Positions 43,093 to 51,437 of a stretch of 64,000 nucleotides of DNA are shown piece after piece. How positions within the stretch are numbered: the stretch's first letter is position 1; every line of letters begins with the position of its first letter. A program made the position numbers and the translations under genes. Origin of the DNA: SIG565 sp045594065 (lineage in GTDB: Bacteria > Bacillota > Clostridia > Oscillospirales > Acutalibacteraceae); contig JAZNXU010000030.1 in assembly GCA_045594065.1 (NCBI GenBank), forward strand, positions 46,802 to 110,801, in the 5' to 3' direction. The notes under the pieces were generated by a model. That model was not told the origin of the DNA and ran no database searches. It worked only from the letters and a program-made list of their open reading frames with translations.

Positions 43093-44382
43093 ATGAAATT
43101 CACCGTTTTTACACTCGGCTGTAAGGTTAATCAGTATGAATCTCAGGCTGTGACGGAGCTTTTTGAGAAGCTCGGCTACGGTCAGGCAAGTGCTGCCGAA
43201 ATTCCTGATGTGATTTTCATAAATTCCTGCAGTGTAACTGCCGAAAGCGACCGCAAGACCCGACAGGCGGTTAGAAAATATCGCACTAAATACCCGAACG
43301 CCGTTATTGTGCTTATGGGCTGTATGACCTCGGCGCATCCGGCAACTGCCGACGATTTACCCGAGGCTGATATCGTTATAGGCAACCACGCGCATGCTGA
43401 GCTCCCAGCGCTTGTAGAGCAATATTTAAGGCAGGGGCAGCGTATAATTAAAATCGGCAGGCACGAAAAAAATGAAGCCTATTCCACCCCAAGCATCGAG
43501 GGCTTTTCCGAGCATACACGCGCCTTTATGAAGATTGAGGATGGTTGTGACCGTTTCTGCACCTATTGTGTCATCCCGTATGCCCGCGGCTTTGTTCGCT
43601 CAAGGCAGCTCGATGATATTAAGGAGGAGGCTTTATCCCTCGCAAAAAGTGGCTATAGGGAGGTAGTGCTCGTCGGTATTAACCTTTCTTCCTATGGTAA
43701 GGATAACGGACTTAACTTGTATGATGCCGTGCGTACCGTGGCGTCGGTTGACGGCATAGACCGCGTGCGCCTCGGCTCTTTGGAACCCGATTTAATGGAT
43801 GATACTCTGCTTAATAATTTAAAGGGCTTAGATAAATTCTGCCCGCAATTTCATCTATCCTTGCAGTCGGGCTGTGATGCAACGCTAAAAAGAATGAATC
43901 GCCGTTATGACAGTGCGTTTTATTACGATTTAATCAGCCGTATAAGAAGCATTTTTGAAAATCCTGCTATCACCACCGATATTATGGTGGGCTTTGCGGG
44001 CGAAACTACTGAGGAGTTTCGCGAAAGTCTGTTTTTTGCTAAAAAGGTTGGCTTTGCTAAATCGCATATTTTTGCCTATTCTCGCCGCGCGGGTACCGTG
44101 GCAGATAAAATGCCGAATCAGGTAACGGGTGCTGTAAAGCAGGCGCGTAGCCGCGAAATGATTGAGGTAACTCGCAAGAGTGAAAATGAGTTTTTGGCAA
44201 CCCAGTGCGGAAAAATAGCACAGGTGCTGTTTGAAACTAGCGAAAACGACGAATATGTTGGATATACCGAGAATTACACCCCCGTAAGGGTGAAAAGTAC
44301 CGATAATTTATGCGGAAAAATTATCAGGGTTAAAATTACAGCCGCCGAAAATGGCTACTGTGTAGGAGAAGTTATAGAATAG
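43093..44382 (+). CDS. mtaB: tRNA (t6A37) methylthiotransferase MtaB
   Basis: The 429-residue radical-SAM enzyme adds a methylthio group to t6A37 of ANN-decoding tRNAs. The N-terminal UPF0004 domain has TLGCKVNQYE (first Cys of the auxiliary cluster; the KVNQYE form marks MtaB rather than MiaB), FINSCSVTAESDRKTRQ and LMGCM. The radical-SAM motif is CDRFCTYCVIPYARG (near 150), and a TRAM domain forms the C-terminus. It has its own promoter and is followed 9 bases later by the polysaccharide deacetylase gene. Confidence 0.94.
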   Translation: MKFTVFTLGCKVNQYESQAVTELFEKLGYGQASAAEIPDVIFINSCSVTAESDRKTRQAVRKYRTKYPNAVIVLMGCMTSAHPATADDLPEADIVIGNHAHAELPALVEQYLRQGQRIIKIGRHEKNEAYSTPSIEGFSEHTRAFMKIEDGCDRFCTYCVIPYARGFVRSRQLDDIKEEALSLAKSGYREVVLVGINLSSYGKDNGLNLYDAVRTVASVDGIDRVRLGSLEPDLMDDTLLNNLKGLDKFCPQFHLSLQSGCDATLKRMNRRYDSAFYYDLISRIRSIFENPAITTDIMVGFAGETTEEFRESLFFAKKVGFAKSHIFAYSRRAGTVADKMPNQVTGAVKQARSREMIEVTRKSENEFLATQCGKIAQVLFETSENDEYVGYTENYTPVRVKSTDNLCGKIIRVKITAAENGYCVGEVIE

Positions 44383-44391
44383 GGGAATTTA

Positions 44392-45906
44392 ATGTCGGCT
44401 TTAACAATAGTTAAGATTGCAATAATCTTAGTAACACTGGCGGTAGCAGTAGTGTTAGCTGTGCTTGTAAAAAAGAAAAAACTCAACCGAATGTTGACCG
44501 TTGTATCATTGCTTGCAGTGTCGCTGGTGTCAGCATCGGCTTTTTTAGCCGTATCATTTTTAGAAAAGCCGGAGTTTGCGGTAATCGGCAAAACCGAGAT
44601 GGTTTTACCCGTTTTTTCGGAATATGAAGACCCTGGAGCCACCGCATTTTTTCGCAATAAAAACCTGAGCGACCGAATTGCCATTTCGGGTCAAGTCGAT
44701 ACCTCGGTAGTAGGGGAATATGATATCGAATATAATTTCTCATTGCGTGGGCACTATTATTATGCTGTAAGGAGGGTTATCGTAGAAGATAAAACCGCTC
44801 CACAAATAGTTCTTTCAGGTGAACAAGCGGTTACGGTGTCGTCGCTTGATTTTTATAACGAAGCGGGCTTTACCGCTACGGATAATTATGACGGGGATAT
44901 ATCGGGAGCCGTAACAACATCAACCGAAACAGTGTCGGACGGAAAGTATAAAATAGTGTATACCGTTACCGATTCTTCGGGTAATATAGCAACCTCGTAC
45001 CGAGATATCGAGGTAAAGGATATTGTAAAGCCCGTTATTGCTTTAAATAGCGAGCGATACATAAGTGTTGCTAAGGACTCTACCTTTAGTTATCCGAATG
45101 TTACAGCAACAGATGATTTAGATGGAGATATTTCGGGGCAAATTACGCTTTCGGGCAGTGTTGACACCGCCGTTTCGGGCGTTCAGAATATTACTTACAG
45201 CGTAACCGACAGGGCGGGGAACACCACCAGCGAAAATATACAGGTAAATGTCTATGTGCCCGATGACCCCAGCCTTTCGCGGATATATCTTACCTTTGAC
45301 GATGGTCCAAGTGATAATGTGACCCCGCAAATTCTTGATGTTTTAAAGGCTAACGATGTTAAAGCTACCTTTTTTATTAATGGCTACAGCGAGGATAAGC
45401 TACCCTTGATTAACCGCATAATATCCGAGGGGCACACTCTGGGACTTCACGGAATGTCGCACGATTATGCCGCCGTTTATACAAGCCTTGATGCTTGCGT
45501 GGAAAATTTTAACAGCCTACGCGAACAGCTGCTTATACACACCGGCTATAACGCTGAAATATTGCGTTTTCCGGGCGGCAGCTCTAATGTTGTAAGTAAA
45601 AAGTATTGCAGTGGCGTTGTAACACAGGCGGTTAAGAAATTGACCGAGCAGGGCTGGCGCTATTTCGATTGGAATGTCGATAGCGGCGATGCCGACGGCA
45701 ATATGAGCAAAAATTACATAGTAAACAATATTAAAAAGCAGTTAAAAATCGGTAGGGCAAATGTGGTGCTTATGCACGACTTTAAGACAAAAGGCACTAC
45801 CGCCCAAGCTCTGCAGGAAATTATTGATTACGGTAAATCGGGCGGTTATGTTTTCAGCGCAATCAATGAATCCACACCCGATATTCACCATAATATAGCA
45901 AATTAA
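44392..45906 (+). CDS. Membrane-anchored polysaccharide deacetylase with Ig-like domains
   Basis: The 504-residue protein starts with two hydrophobic stretches (residues about 5-25 and 35-58). It then has three DUF5011-type Ig-like repeats (about 62-300; repeated VTVSSLDFYNEAGFTATDN and TVTDSSGNIA-type units) and a C-terminal NodB deacetylase domain (about 305-500). Its motifs are TFDDGPSDN, LGLHGMSHDYA (metal His pair), RFPGGSSN and LMHD. Such enzymes remove acetyl groups from GlcNAc or MurNAc in cell-wall glycans. It is probably transcribed with mtaB, 9 bases apart. Confidence 0.88.
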   Translation: MSALTIVKIAIILVTLAVAVVLAVLVKKKKLNRMLTVVSLLAVSLVSASAFLAVSFLEKPEFAVIGKTEMVLPVFSEYEDPGATAFFRNKNLSDRIAISGQVDTSVVGEYDIEYNFSLRGHYYYAVRRVIVEDKTAPQIVLSGEQAVTVSSLDFYNEAGFTATDNYDGDISGAVTTSTETVSDGKYKIVYTVTDSSGNIATSYRDIEVKDIVKPVIALNSERYISVAKDSTFSYPNVTATDDLDGDISGQITLSGSVDTAVSGVQNITYSVTDRAGNTTSENIQVNVYVPDDPSLSRIYLTFDDGPSDNVTPQILDVLKANDVKATFFINGYSEDKLPLINRIISEGHTLGLHGMSHDYAAVYTSLDACVENFNSLREQLLIHTGYNAEILRFPGGSSNVVSKKYCSGVVTQAVKKLTEQGWRYFDWNVDSGDADGNMSKNYIVNNIKKQLKIGRANVVLMHDFKTKGTTAQALQEIIDYGKSGGYVFSAINESTPDIHHNIAN

Positions 45907-45938
45907 AGCGTATAATATGTAAACGGAGGTAAAAGCAA

Positions 45939-46367
45939 ATGGCTAACGATGCTTTCCAAAAATTAAAGTCCACGGTTAACAGAGGAATTACAACTATAAG
46001 TGTTAAAACCTCATCCTCGCTTGAAAAGTCGAAAATCAAGACCCATATTGAGTCACTCGGCAAGGAGATTGAGAGCCGACTTTTAAATGTCGGTACATCG
46101 GCATATAAATTATGGGAAAAGGATACTAAGGATTATTCCTCACTTAATAATCAGTTCGTGTTCATCAAGCAAAAATATGACGAAATTGAGGCGCTCAAAT
46201 GCGAGCTCGCGGCAATCGATGAGCGCGATAACCAAATTCTCGGCAATAATATCGACGAAATTCCAACCGACGGTACACAGCAGATTATCTGCACACAATG
46301 CGGCACACAGTACGAAACAGCAGTAAAGTTCTGCAGAAAATGCGGCAATAAAATGACCGACAATTAA
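45939..46367 (+). CDS. Small coiled-coil protein with C-terminal zinc ribbon
   Basis: The 142-residue protein is mostly helical and charged (about 1-110), with a C-terminal zinc ribbon CTQCGTQYETAVKFCRKCG (CxxC...CxxC). I do not recognise a specific family. The pattern of a helical body plus a double-Cys ribbon occurs in many Firmicutes proteins of unknown role. AACGGAGG lies at good distance from the ATG. It is 32 bases downstream of the deacetylase gene and may be in its transcript. Confidence 0.75.
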   Translation: MANDAFQKLKSTVNRGITTISVKTSSSLEKSKIKTHIESLGKEIESRLLNVGTSAYKLWEKDTKDYSSLNNQFVFIKQKYDEIEALKCELAAIDERDNQILGNNIDEIPTDGTQQIICTQCGTQYETAVKFCRKCGNKMTDN

Positions 46368-46395
46368 AAGACAGGCTGAAAAATGAAATAGTAAA

Positions 46396-46543
46396 ATGGC
46401 AGTTAATCTTTTAGAAATAGATACCGTTGTTTTAGGCGGTGGTCGGCAGAAATGTCAATTTAGATTATGTATGGGAGAATGAAGAGATTCAGGTTTTCAT
46501 TGGACATGAAGTGCTTTTGAAAATTATAAATCTTTTGAATTGA
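46396..46543 (+). pseudogene. Possible decayed coding remnant
   Basis: In a region without genes, an ATG at 46396 opens MAVNLLEIDTVVLGGGRQK. After a one-base shift a second stretch, DYVWENEEIQVFIGHEVLL, continues to a TGA. Both look coding-like but are too short to assign. This may be the end of a frameshifted, truncated gene. The rest of 46368-46630 shows nothing I can name. Confidence 0.25.
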
Positions 46544-46633
46544 TATAAAATACTATTTATAGTTTTGTGTTATTTGTCGGCTTCATTTTAAATTTCCTTT
46601 ATGTAAGAAAATTTGTTGAAACGAAGAAGTGGC

Positions 46634-46658
46634 AGTACAGAGCAAAACGCTCTGTACT
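46634..46658. repeat. Perfect 10-bp stem-loop
   Basis: AGTACAGAGC / GCTCTGTACT with an AAAAC loop; no T-run. It sits between the remnant and the tRNA-Leu terminator. Confidence 0.6.
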
Positions 46659-46701
46659 ACCACAAACAAAGACTTATGTAATATGTTTTAAGAAAAACAA
46701 C

Positions 46702-46741
46702 AAACCCGAACATTCTACCTATCGGTAAAATGTTCGGGTTT
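46702..46741 (-). terminator. Terminator of tRNA-Leu
   Basis: AAACCCGAACATT / AATGTTCGGGTTT stem, extended by TACC / GGTA, just past the 3' end of tRNA-Leu and followed on the minus strand by T-rich sequence. Confidence 0.85.
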
Positions 46742-46749
46742 GAATGCTT

Positions 46750-46836
46750 TGGTGCGGATAACAGGACTTGAACCTGCACCGAGTTGCCCCGACTAGAACC
46801 TGAATCTAGCGCGTCTGCCAATTCCGCCATATCCGC
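46750..46836 (-). tRNA. tRNA-Leu (CAG)
   Basis: 87 bases including encoded CCA. Acceptor GCGGATA, D-arm GCGGAATTGGCAGACGC, anticodon stem CTAGA/TCTAG with loop TTCAGGT (anticodon CAG), long class II variable arm, T-loop GGTTCAAGTCC. Its first 22 bases are duplicated 198 bases upstream. Confidence 0.96.
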
Positions 46837-46894
46837 GTATATAAAAAATTTGAATTTCCTATATATTGATATTAAGTTGTAGAAAGCGTGGCAG

Positions 46895-47000
46895 CCGCGC
46901 TCCGCGTGACACTTGCGGTGCCCGACGACTCGATGCTGACGCATCTTGCTTGTCGACCGCTGTGCTTTTTGCGCCTTCGCTTTATCATCCGCAGGATGCG
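46895..47000. repeat. Micro-hairpin-rich 172-bp spacer between tRNA-Leu and its 5' copy
   Basis: Short perfect hairpins follow each other: CGCG-CTC-CGCG, CAC-TTGC-GGTG, GATGC-TGAC-GCATC, GCG-CCTT-CGC and CATCC-GCA-GGATG. The segment is clearly more GC-rich than its AT-rich flanks. No open frame with recognisable content. Confidence 0.5.
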
Positions 47001-47012
47001 CTCGGCACAAAA

Positions 47013-47038
47013 CTGCCAATTCCGCCATATCCGCGTAT
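47013..47038 (-). repeat. Direct repeat of the tRNA-Leu 5' end (26 bp)
   Basis: These 26 bases are identical to 46815-46840 and, on the minus strand, hold 4 bases of leader plus the first 22 bases of tRNA-Leu. It is a partial gene only, cut in the D-arm. The copy lies between the promoter at 47074-47102 and the intact tRNA. Confidence 0.9.
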
Positions 47039-47040
47039 TA

Positions 47041-47076
47041 AAATAAATCGGTGCTTCTTTTAAGCACCGATTTATT
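47041..47076 (-). terminator. Terminator of the amidohydrolase unit
   Basis: AAATCGGTGC / GCACCGATTT stem with T-rich sequence on the minus strand, 42 bases after the amidohydrolase stop. It overlaps the -10 of the tRNA-Leu promoter, so it also lies in the tRNA leader. Confidence 0.75.
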
Positions 47077-47102
47077 ATACTATTTTGTTTTTCAAAAGTC
47101 AA
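47074..47102 (-). promoter_or_regulatory. Probable promoter of tRNA-Leu
   Basis: On the minus strand TTGACT (47102-47097), 17-base spacer and TATAAT (47079-47074). Transcription from here would run through the hairpin, the truncated tRNA copy and the 172-base spacer before the intact tRNA. Confidence 0.65.
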
Positions 47103-47117
47103 GTTTTAGTTTGAAAT

Positions 47118-48185
47118 TTATCTGTGGGAAAGCGCGTATTTGCAGAAATCGGAGGCGGCCTGCTGTGTCGGGTCGTTGGCAAGGCGGGGCATAAGGCTCC
47201 AACTGCGCTTGTAATGCCTGTCGGTAGGCTCGGCGGTAATATCAGCAAGAAGCCGCTCGCAACACTCATAAAAGAATTCTTGATTAACGGGTTTTGGTTC
47301 TTTGCCTATAAACTCAAAATAGTTTTTATATGCGATTTGCTCGACCGTATCTGCATCAAGGTTCAGACCTTTTATAACGAAATCCTTATTGTAGCAATTT
47401 TGTGTGAACAAGTCGTAATTCTCACTTAATTTCCGATAAACCAATAATTCTAATTCTTTGTTAAAATCCTTATAGGTGTTGCTATCGGTCCCAAATAAAA
47501 TGCGATGGCTGTATTTTGTGAAAAAGCCGTGCCAAAACTCAATGTTTTTGTCAAAATTATAATACATTTCGGTGCCCGGCGTTAAATCAAAGTATACATT
47601 AGGATACTTTTCCATAACCCTTACGGCTTCCTCCGAGAAGTTTGATAAAAAGAAAAAATGCGCAAAGCAGACCTTTAATTTCTGGTGGCGATTCAACATC
47701 TCGAATATTTCCTCATAGTGCTGCTCTTTTGAAATGTAGCTTGGGTCGGCATAGCTTCCGCCCTCTGCCCAAAACTCCTCAGGGTCGGCAACATGAATAT
47801 TAACGGGGGTTCCGCTTTCCTCTAGTAGGGTGAACATTTTTTCAAATTCGGGGGCATTGAAGCCCATACCCCTGTGTCTGCGTGAATCGGGTGCATCCAT
47901 AAGCTTCACACCGTCGCAGCCGAGTTTGAGCATTGCTTCAACCTGTTTTTCGAAAGGAATGTCGGTATAGCGGTCGGTCAAATGCAGTCCGCAAAAGGTG
48001 CGAACGGGCATTCTTGTGTATTTCATTTTTGCATAAAGTCCCGCTAAATCGTACGCAACGCTGCAATAGGGCAGCGAGAGCAGGCAGGCTTGCCTGACGC
48101 CCGCATCGTAAAGCGTATCAAGCATACGGCTGACCGAAGCAAAATCGATATCTCAGTAATGAATATGAGAATCGGCAATTTTCAT
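47118..48185 (-). pseudogene. Amidohydrolase paralogue with in-frame TGA at codon 11
   Basis: From an ATG at 48185 the frame reads MKIADSHIHY, then TGA (48155-48153), then DIDFASVSR and the remaining 335 codons from an ATG at 48125. The downstream neighbour (48195-49268) is a clear paralogue beginning MRKIADSHIHIRFSRDEEI, and aligns without gaps, with Arg at the stop position; CGA to TGA explains the stop. The shorter frame from 48125 lacks the HxH metal motif and should be inactive unless the stop is read through. The rest of the family motifs are intact (CDGVKLMDAP, VNIHVADPEEFW, KVCFAHFFFLSN, RILFGTDSNTYK). Confidence 0.8.
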
Positions 48186-48194
48186 TGTATTTAC

Positions 48195-49268
48195 CTATTT
48201 GCGCTCGGAAAGGCGCTTTTTGCAGAAATCGAGGGCGATGGACTGGTTAGGGTCATCCTTTAGGTGCGGCACCAGCGCGCCGCCTGCAATATAATGTACA
48301 TCAAACGGCTCAGCCTCAATATCATCGATTATGCGCTGACAGTACTCGTAGAACTTTTCGGTGTTTACAGGCTTTTTCTCTCCCACAAAATCATAGAAGT
48401 TTGAGTAGCAAATACGCTCAACAACCTCATCGCTAAGGGCAAGACCTCTAACGGTGAAGTTTTTATCATAGCAAATTTGGGTGAAGTAATCGGTAGACTC
48501 TATAAGCTTGCGGTAAACAAGCAACACGAGTTCCTTATTCGTGTAAGCCTTGTATGTATTGCAATCGGTACCAAAGAGAATTCTGTGGCTGTATTTTGTG
48601 AAGAATCCGCGCCAGAACTCAAGATTGTTATCAAAATTGAAATACATTTCAACTCCGGGTGTTAAATCGAAATATACATTCGGGTATTTCTCCATAACAC
48701 GCTCGGCTTCAAAAGGGGAGTTGGATAAAAAGAAGAAATGTGCGAAAGAAATCTTTAATTTGGGATGGCGGTCTAAAACCTCAAAAATTTCATCGTACAT
48801 CTGCTGCTTCGTGGGGAAGCCTTCACCGTCGCATTCTCTGCCCGGCTGCCAGAATTCTTCGGGGTCGTTTACGTGAATGGTAAGCGGCGTGCCTTCCTTT
48901 TCAAACAACTCGAACATTTTGTCGTAACGCATATCGTTAAAGCCGTGGCGGAAAAACTTTCTGTGGGAAGGGCAGTTCATAATCTTGAATCCGTCGCAAC
49001 CAAGGTCCAAAAGAGTCTTCGCCTGAACTTCGGGCGGTATAGCGGCATAGCGGTCGGTGTTGTGTAGGCCTCCAAAGGCATAAATATCCATATTTTTATA
49101 GGTCATTTTATGATAAAGACCTGCAAGATTTTCGGTAACGCCACGGTAGGGAAGCGGCTGAATGCAGGTTGCAACAACGCCGACAGACGCCATATTATCA
49201 AGCATTTGGGTGATTTCTTCATCTCGCGAAAAGCGAATGTGAATGTGTGAATCGGCTATTTTTCTCAT
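48195..49268 (-). CDS. Amidohydrolase-family metal-dependent hydrolase (PF04909 type)
   Basis: The 357-residue TIM-barrel protein has the HxH motif at its start (ADSHIHIRFS), LTIHVNDPEEFW, KISFAHFFFLSNSP with a conserved His, and HRILFGTDCNTYKAY with the metal Asp. It is longer than the amidohydrolase at 7575 and is not closely similar. The reaction is not known; family members include hydrolases and decarboxylases acting on aromatic or sugar-derived acids. It lies 9 bases upstream of its broken paralogue and the two form one minus-strand unit. GGAG precedes the ATG. Confidence 0.8.
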   Translation of the reverse strand: MRKIADSHIHIRFSRDEEITQMLDNMASVGVVATCIQPLPYRGVTENLAGLYHKMTYKNMDIYAFGGLHNTDRYAAIPPEVQAKTLLDLGCDGFKIMNCPSHRKFFRHGFNDMRYDKMFELFEKEGTPLTIHVNDPEEFWQPGRECDGEGFPTKQQMYDEIFEVLDRHPKLKISFAHFFFLSNSPFEAERVMEKYPNVYFDLTPGVEMYFNFDNNLEFWRGFFTKYSHRILFGTDCNTYKAYTNKELVLLVYRKLIESTDYFTQICYDKNFTVRGLALSDEVVERICYSNFYDFVGEKKPVNTEKFYEYCQRIIDDIEAEPFDVHYIAGGALVPHLKDDPNQSIALDFCKKRLSERK

Positions 49269-49393
49269 AATAAAACTCCAAGAGTTAATATCTATTTACA
49301 TTATAAGGTAGCGGCGGCATAAAATCAAGAATGATATTATATTAAAAGCAAAAATTGTAATTTTTTCAAATAAAATATAAAGGGTTCAAAATT

Positions 49394-49452
49394 ACCAATA
49401 ACTGTGCGCGATCTTACGGGTTTCATCCTCGATTTCGAATACCTGCAACTTC
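49394..49452 (-). pseudogene. Possible C-terminal gene remnant
   Basis: In the 288-base spacer upstream of nagB, a GC-richer patch reads KLQVFEIEDETRKIAHSYW followed by TAA on the minus strand. It looks like the end of a real protein, but only about 19 codons are open. The rest of 49269-49480 is AT-rich with nothing recognisable. Confidence 0.25.
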
Positions 49453-49483
49453 TAGGTGCATAATATAAGTAACCCCAAATCGA

Positions 49484-49511
49484 TTGACATTTTTTGTATT
49501 TGTGGTATTAT
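49484..49511 (+). promoter_or_regulatory. Promoter of nagB
   Basis: TTGACA (49484-49489), 16-base spacer, TATTAT (49506-49511), about 45 bases before the nagB ATG. Confidence 0.75.
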
Positions 49512-49556
49512 ATTATCAGTAAAAGTAAATTTTGCTAATCAAAAAGGAGAATCGTT

Positions 49557-50267
49557 ATGAAATTTATTAAAGTTGATTCGTATGAGGAAATGAGTAAAAA
49601 GGCGGCAGATATTATCGCCGCTCAGATGATTTTAAAGCCGAATTCTGTTTTAGGTCTGGCTACAGGCTCAACCCCTGTAGGACTTTATAAAGAGCTTATT
49701 AAGAAAAATGCTGAGGGTGTTATTGATTTCTCTGAAATCACATCGGTAAACCTTGATGAATATATTGGCCTTGACGGTGATAACGACCAGAGTTACCGTT
49801 ATTTTATGGATAACAATCTCTTTAATCATGTTAATATTGATAAGTCTAAAACCTTTGTGCCAAACGGCAAGGCAGAGGATACAAAAGCAGAGGGTGCGGC
49901 ATACGATGCTCGCATTGAGGCATTAGGCGGTATTGATATTCAGCTGCTCGGCATCGGTCTTGACGGTCATATTGGCTTTAACGAGCCTGACAGTGTTTTC
50001 ACAAAAGAAACCCACGAGGTTAGTCTTGATGAATCAACAATAGTTGCTAATTCAAGATTTTTCGAGAGCATAGATGATGTTCCGAAGTCTGCAATTACAA
50101 TGGGTATGGGTGCGATTATGAACGCTCGCAAGGTTTTACTTGTTGCTAACGGCGCAAATAAAAAGGAAATTCTTGAAAAGTCTTTCTTTGGTCCTATAAC
50201 TCCCGAGGTTCCTGCCTCTATTTTACAGCTGCATAAGGATTTAGTTGTTATCTACAGTGAAAAATAA
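49557..50267 (+). CDS. nagB: Glucosamine-6-phosphate deaminase
   Basis: The 236-residue enzyme converts glucosamine-6-phosphate to fructose-6-phosphate and ammonia. Typical segments are LGLATGSTPVGLYKELI (phosphate loop), SVNLDEYIGLDGDNDQSYR (catalytic Asp), IDIQLLGIGLDGHIGFNEP and a C-terminal VPASILQLHKDLVVI. It is the short, non-allosteric form found in Firmicutes. AAAGGAGA precedes the ATG. The sugar-kinase-like gene follows 20 bases later, so both probably feed amino sugars into glycolysis. Confidence 0.95.
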   Translation: MKFIKVDSYEEMSKKAADIIAAQMILKPNSVLGLATGSTPVGLYKELIKKNAEGVIDFSEITSVNLDEYIGLDGDNDQSYRYFMDNNLFNHVNIDKSKTFVPNGKAEDTKAEGAAYDARIEALGGIDIQLLGIGLDGHIGFNEPDSVFTKETHEVSLDESTIVANSRFFESIDDVPKSAITMGMGAIMNARKVLLVANGANKKEILEKSFFGPITPEVPASILQLHKDLVVIYSEK

Positions 50268-50287
50268 TTCGAAATTAGGGATTGAAT

Positions 50288-51373
50288 ATGGATAAGTATT
50301 TGCTTGGTATTTTGGGTGAATACGGGATTTATGAAAAGGATATAACCGATATAAGCCCGTTTGGCAGCGGTCACATTAATACGACCTTTAAGGTCACTAC
50401 ATTTGACAGCGTTTATATACTTCAAAAAATTAACCATTATGTTTTCAAAGAGCCTTTAAAGCTTATGGAAAATATGGTGGCAGTAACCACATTTATCAAA
50501 GAAAAGGTTGAGAAATTAGGCGGTGATTCATCTCGGGCGACGATAACCGTTTTAAAAACCTTAAAGGGTAAAAATCTTGTTATAACAAACCGCCGTGAGT
50601 ATTTCAGATTACAGAAATGCATTGAAGCCGTAACGGTAAACTCGGCGGATAACGAGACCCTTTGTACCGTAGGTCAGACCTTTGGAAGATTCCAGAACTT
50701 ACTGTCGGATTTTCCAGCGTATACCCTTTATGAGGTTATACCTAATTTCCACAATACCGTTAAAAGATATAACGACTTAATTTCGGCTATAAAAGTGGAT
50801 ATTAAAAGCAGAGCAGAAATTGTAGCAGAAGAAATAGAGTATGCAAAATCTCGCAAGAACTATATCAGTCGTATAGTTGAGGGGCTCAGCACAGGGGAAA
50901 TCCCGCTAAGGGTAACGCATAACGATACAAAGCTTAACAATGTACTGCTTGAAGAGGAAACTCTTCGCGGTATGTGCGTAATAGACCTTGATACTATTAT
51001 GCCCGGCTCCTACCTTTACGATTACGGTGATGCACTTCGCTTTGCGGCTTCGAGTGCCGATGAAGATGAAAAGGATTTATCGAAAATATATTTTGATATG
51101 GATAAGTTTGAGGCATTCACTAGGGGGTATATTTCCGAAGTTAAGGATAAGCTTACTAAGCTCGAGCTTGAGCTTATGGCATATTCGGTTGAGCTTATGA
51201 CCTATGAGTGCGGCATTAGATTTTTAACCGACTATTTGTGCGGCGATACATATTTTAAAACCGCTTATGAGGACCACAATCTTGACCGCGCGCGTGCACA
51301 GTTTGCCCTTGCTCGCGATATAAATAAAAAGCTGCCAGAGATGCAGAAATGCATTAACAGCTATGCAAAATAA
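50288..51373 (+). CDS. APH-fold kinase, NahK-like (N-acetylhexosamine 1-kinase family)
   Basis: The protein (361 residues) has the aminoglycoside phosphotransferase fold. FGSGHINTTFKV (nucleotide loop) is near residue 26, YILQKINHYVF holds the Lys strand, RVTHNDTKLNNVLL (near 216) is the Brenner motif with catalytic Asp, and MCVIDLDTIMPGSYLYDYGDALRF is the DFG-like metal motif. The closest known type is NahK, which phosphorylates GlcNAc or GalNAc at C1. Downstream of nagB, an amino sugar substrate fits. The start at 50288 follows AGGGA; a TTG two codons upstream is an alternative. Confidence 0.78.
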   Translation: MDKYLLGILGEYGIYEKDITDISPFGSGHINTTFKVTTFDSVYILQKINHYVFKEPLKLMENMVAVTTFIKEKVEKLGGDSSRATITVLKTLKGKNLVITNRREYFRLQKCIEAVTVNSADNETLCTVGQTFGRFQNLLSDFPAYTLYEVIPNFHNTVKRYNDLISAIKVDIKSRAEIVAEEIEYAKSRKNYISRIVEGLSTGEIPLRVTHNDTKLNNVLLEEETLRGMCVIDLDTIMPGSYLYDYGDALRFAASSADEDEKDLSKIYFDMDKFEAFTRGYISEVKDKLTKLELELMAYSVELMTYECGIRFLTDYLCGDTYFKTAYEDHNLDRARAQFALARDINKKLPEMQKCINSYAK

Positions 51374-51375
51374 TT

Positions 51376-51406
51376 AAAAGCGTTGGATTGCCCAACGCTT
51401 TTTTGT
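51376..51406 (+). terminator. Terminator of the nagB unit
   Basis: AAAAGCGTTGG / CCAACGCTTTT stem with an ATTG-type loop and TTTTTT. Confidence 0.9.
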
Positions 51407-51437
51407 TTAAAAATTTTATAATAACCAATACTTTATC

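Noticed and set aside
46895..47000. CRISPR array
   Set aside because: The hairpins differ from one another in sequence and spacing; there is no repeated unit and no cas gene in the window.
46657..47028. A 123-codon minus-strand open frame
   Set aside because: It is a translation through tRNA-Leu and its hairpin-rich upstream spacer.
48153..48155. Selenocysteine or Trp recoding at the TGA in the amidohydrolase
   Set aside because: The paralogue has Arg at this position, no SECIS-like element was evident, and other genes in the window end normally at TGA.
49394..49462. Degenerate tRNA on the minus strand
   Set aside because: A short T-loop-like word is present but no acceptor or anticodon stem can be formed; a coding remnant fits better, though weakly.
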